A stretch of 7,244 bases of DNA from an uncultured Kiloniellales bacterium (GTDB taxonomy: Bacteria > Pseudomonadota > Alphaproteobacteria > Kiloniellales > JAKSDN01), in NCBI GenBank assembly GCA_947259625.1, contig CAMYMY010000492.1, forward strand, positions 1-7,244. Direction: 5' to 3'. Position 1 is the stretch's first letter. The number at the start of each line of letters is the position of its first letter. The notes beneath the pieces are model-generated. The model worked only from the letters and a program-made list of their open reading frames with translations, searched no databases and was not told the origin of the DNA. Both the position numbers and the translations under genes were made by a program. Shown here one piece after another: positions 6,286 to 7,244 of the stretch.

Positions 6286-7244
6286 CTAAACCGACTGTTG
6301 CGGGCGCATGTCCTCGCGCTTGATCCCCGCGACGGCAACGGGCTTCTTCATTGCATCGCGGCGGAAGGGCTCGCCGAGCTCCTGGTTGAGGATGACTTCG
6401 ATGAAGGTTGTGACGCCGTCCTTCTGCGCCTTGCAGGCTTCCTCCAGCGCGCCGGTGAGCTCCGCCTGGGTGGTGACCGTCACCCCTTTCAGGCCGCAGC
6501 CCTCGGCCACCTTGGCATAGCTCAGATGGGGATCCAGCTCGGTGCCGACGAAGTTGTTGTCGTACCAAAGGATGGAGTTGCGCTTTTCGGCGCCCCATTG
6601 GTAGTTGCGGAAGATGACCATGGTGACCGCGGGCCACTCCTCGCGGCCGATCGAGGTCATTTCGTTCATGCTGATGCCGAAGGCACCGTCACCTGCGAAG
6701 CCGACCACCGGCACGTCCGGGCAGCCGATCTTGGCGCCGATTATGGACGGGAAGCCGTAGCCGCAAGGACCGAAAAGCCCCGGGGCCAGATACTTACGGC
6801 CTTCCTCGAAGGTCGGATAGGCATTGCCGATCGCACAGTTGTTGCCGATGTCGGTGGAAATGATCGCGCCCTTGGGAAGCCCGGCCTGAATGGCCCGCCA
6901 GGCCTTGCGCGGCGACATGCGGTCGGCGTCCCGCTCGCGCGACTCCTTGTTCCAGGTCGTCCCCGGATCGTCGTCTTCGTGGTCCATGCTGCTGAGCGCC
7001 TGCAGCCACGACGACTTGCACTGGTGGATGGTCGCCTTGCGCTCTTCCCGGCCGGCGTCGCCGGCAGTCGGAGACAGCTGCGCCAGGATCTGCTGCGCCA
7101 CCAGCTTGGCGTCGCCGCAAATTCCAACGGTGACCTTCTTGGTCAAGCCGATCCGGTCGGAATTCATGTCGACCTGGATGATGCTGGCATCCTTGGGCCA
7201 GTAGTCGATGCCATAGCCCGGCAGGGTCGAGAAGGGATTGAGCC
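6286..7244 (-). CDS. xsc: Sulfoacetaldehyde acetyltransferase Xsc, partial (C-terminal half)
   Basis: Xsc is a thiamine-diphosphate enzyme that converts sulfoacetaldehyde and phosphate to acetyl phosphate and sulfite, the desulfonation step shared by taurine, isethionate and other C2-sulfonate pathways in the cytoplasm. The 318 visible residues are the C-terminal part of a protein normally about 590-600 long; the N-terminus lies beyond the right edge. The frame is open to the edge, with TLPGYGIDYWPKDASIIQVD preceding the internal Met at 7167. Xsc-typical segments are SSMDHEDDDPGTTWN, MSPRKAWRAIQ, ISTDIGNNCAIGNAYP, APGLFGPCGYGFPSI and the end stretch NQELGEPFRRDAMKKPV. The ThDP/Mg motif is GDGAFG followed 26 residues later by the Asn of RNYQWG. 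These segments favour Xsc over acetolactate synthase and other relatives. A phosphotransacetylase gene (pta), a common partner, is not in the window. Confidence 0.93.
   Translation of the reverse strand, partial: LNPFSTLPGYGIDYWPKDASIIQVDMNSDRIGLTKKVTVGICGDAKLVAQQILAQLSPTAGDAGREERKATIHQCKSSWLQALSSMDHEDDDPGTTWNKESRERDADRMSPRKAWRAIQAGLPKGAIISTDIGNNCAIGNAYPTFEEGRKYLAPGLFGPCGYGFPSIIGAKIGCPDVPVVGFAGDGAFGISMNEMTSIGREEWPAVTMVIFRNYQWGAEKRNSILWYDNNFVGTELDPHLSYAKVAEGCGLKGVTVTTQAELTGALEEACKAQKDGVTTFIEVILNQELGEPFRRDAMKKPVAVAGIKREDMRPQQSV

Overview
This window reads as chromosomal DNA of a high-GC alphaproteobacterium. The coding regions have strong G/C third-position bias, the MazG, MltF-type and Xsc proteins look alphaproteobacterial, and the taurine/sulfonate enzyme Xsc is frequent in that class. 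The lineage is an inference from remembered family resemblance, with no database search behind it.

Layout. Bases 1-195 hold no gene I can support, but contain an AT-rich patch with a perfect inverted repeat (59-74) that probably carries promoter or operator signals for mazG. Two plus-strand genes follow: mazG (196-1002), a house-cleaning NTP pyrophosphohydrolase, and an amidase-signature hydrolase (1062-2489). From 2502 to the right edge every gene is on the minus strand, so the amidase converges tail-to-tail on a nucleoside transporter with only 12 bases between stop codons. In minus-strand transcription order the genes are: xsc (7244-6286, cut by the window edge), a beta-hydroxyacid dehydrogenase of the 3-hydroxyisobutyrate dehydrogenase family (6166-5375), an MltF-type lytic transglycosylase (5264-3792), and a concentrative nucleoside transporter (3748-2502).

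How the genes relate. Xsc releases sulfite from sulfoacetaldehyde and makes acetyl phosphate, the core step of taurine, isethionate and related C2-sulfonate degradation. The downstream dehydrogenase could act on a related hydroxyacid or aldehyde, but its substrate cannot be read from sequence. It is separated from xsc by 119 bases containing two adjacent hairpins and has its own strong ribosome binding site. The lytic transglycosylase and transporter are 43 bases apart and may be co-transcribed, but share no obvious pathway with xsc.

Two lesions stand out. The transporter frame breaks at about 2763-2770, where roughly 7 nt appear to be missing next to the conserved NEF motif. The dehydrogenase appears to have lost about 25 codons in frame near its C-terminus (junction about 5411-5416). 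Either could be real gene decay or an assembly error. I found no CRISPR array, tRNA, rRNA, insertion sequence or defence system, and no convincing undescribed system. The window is mostly ordinary metabolic and envelope genes with some interesting intergenic structure.
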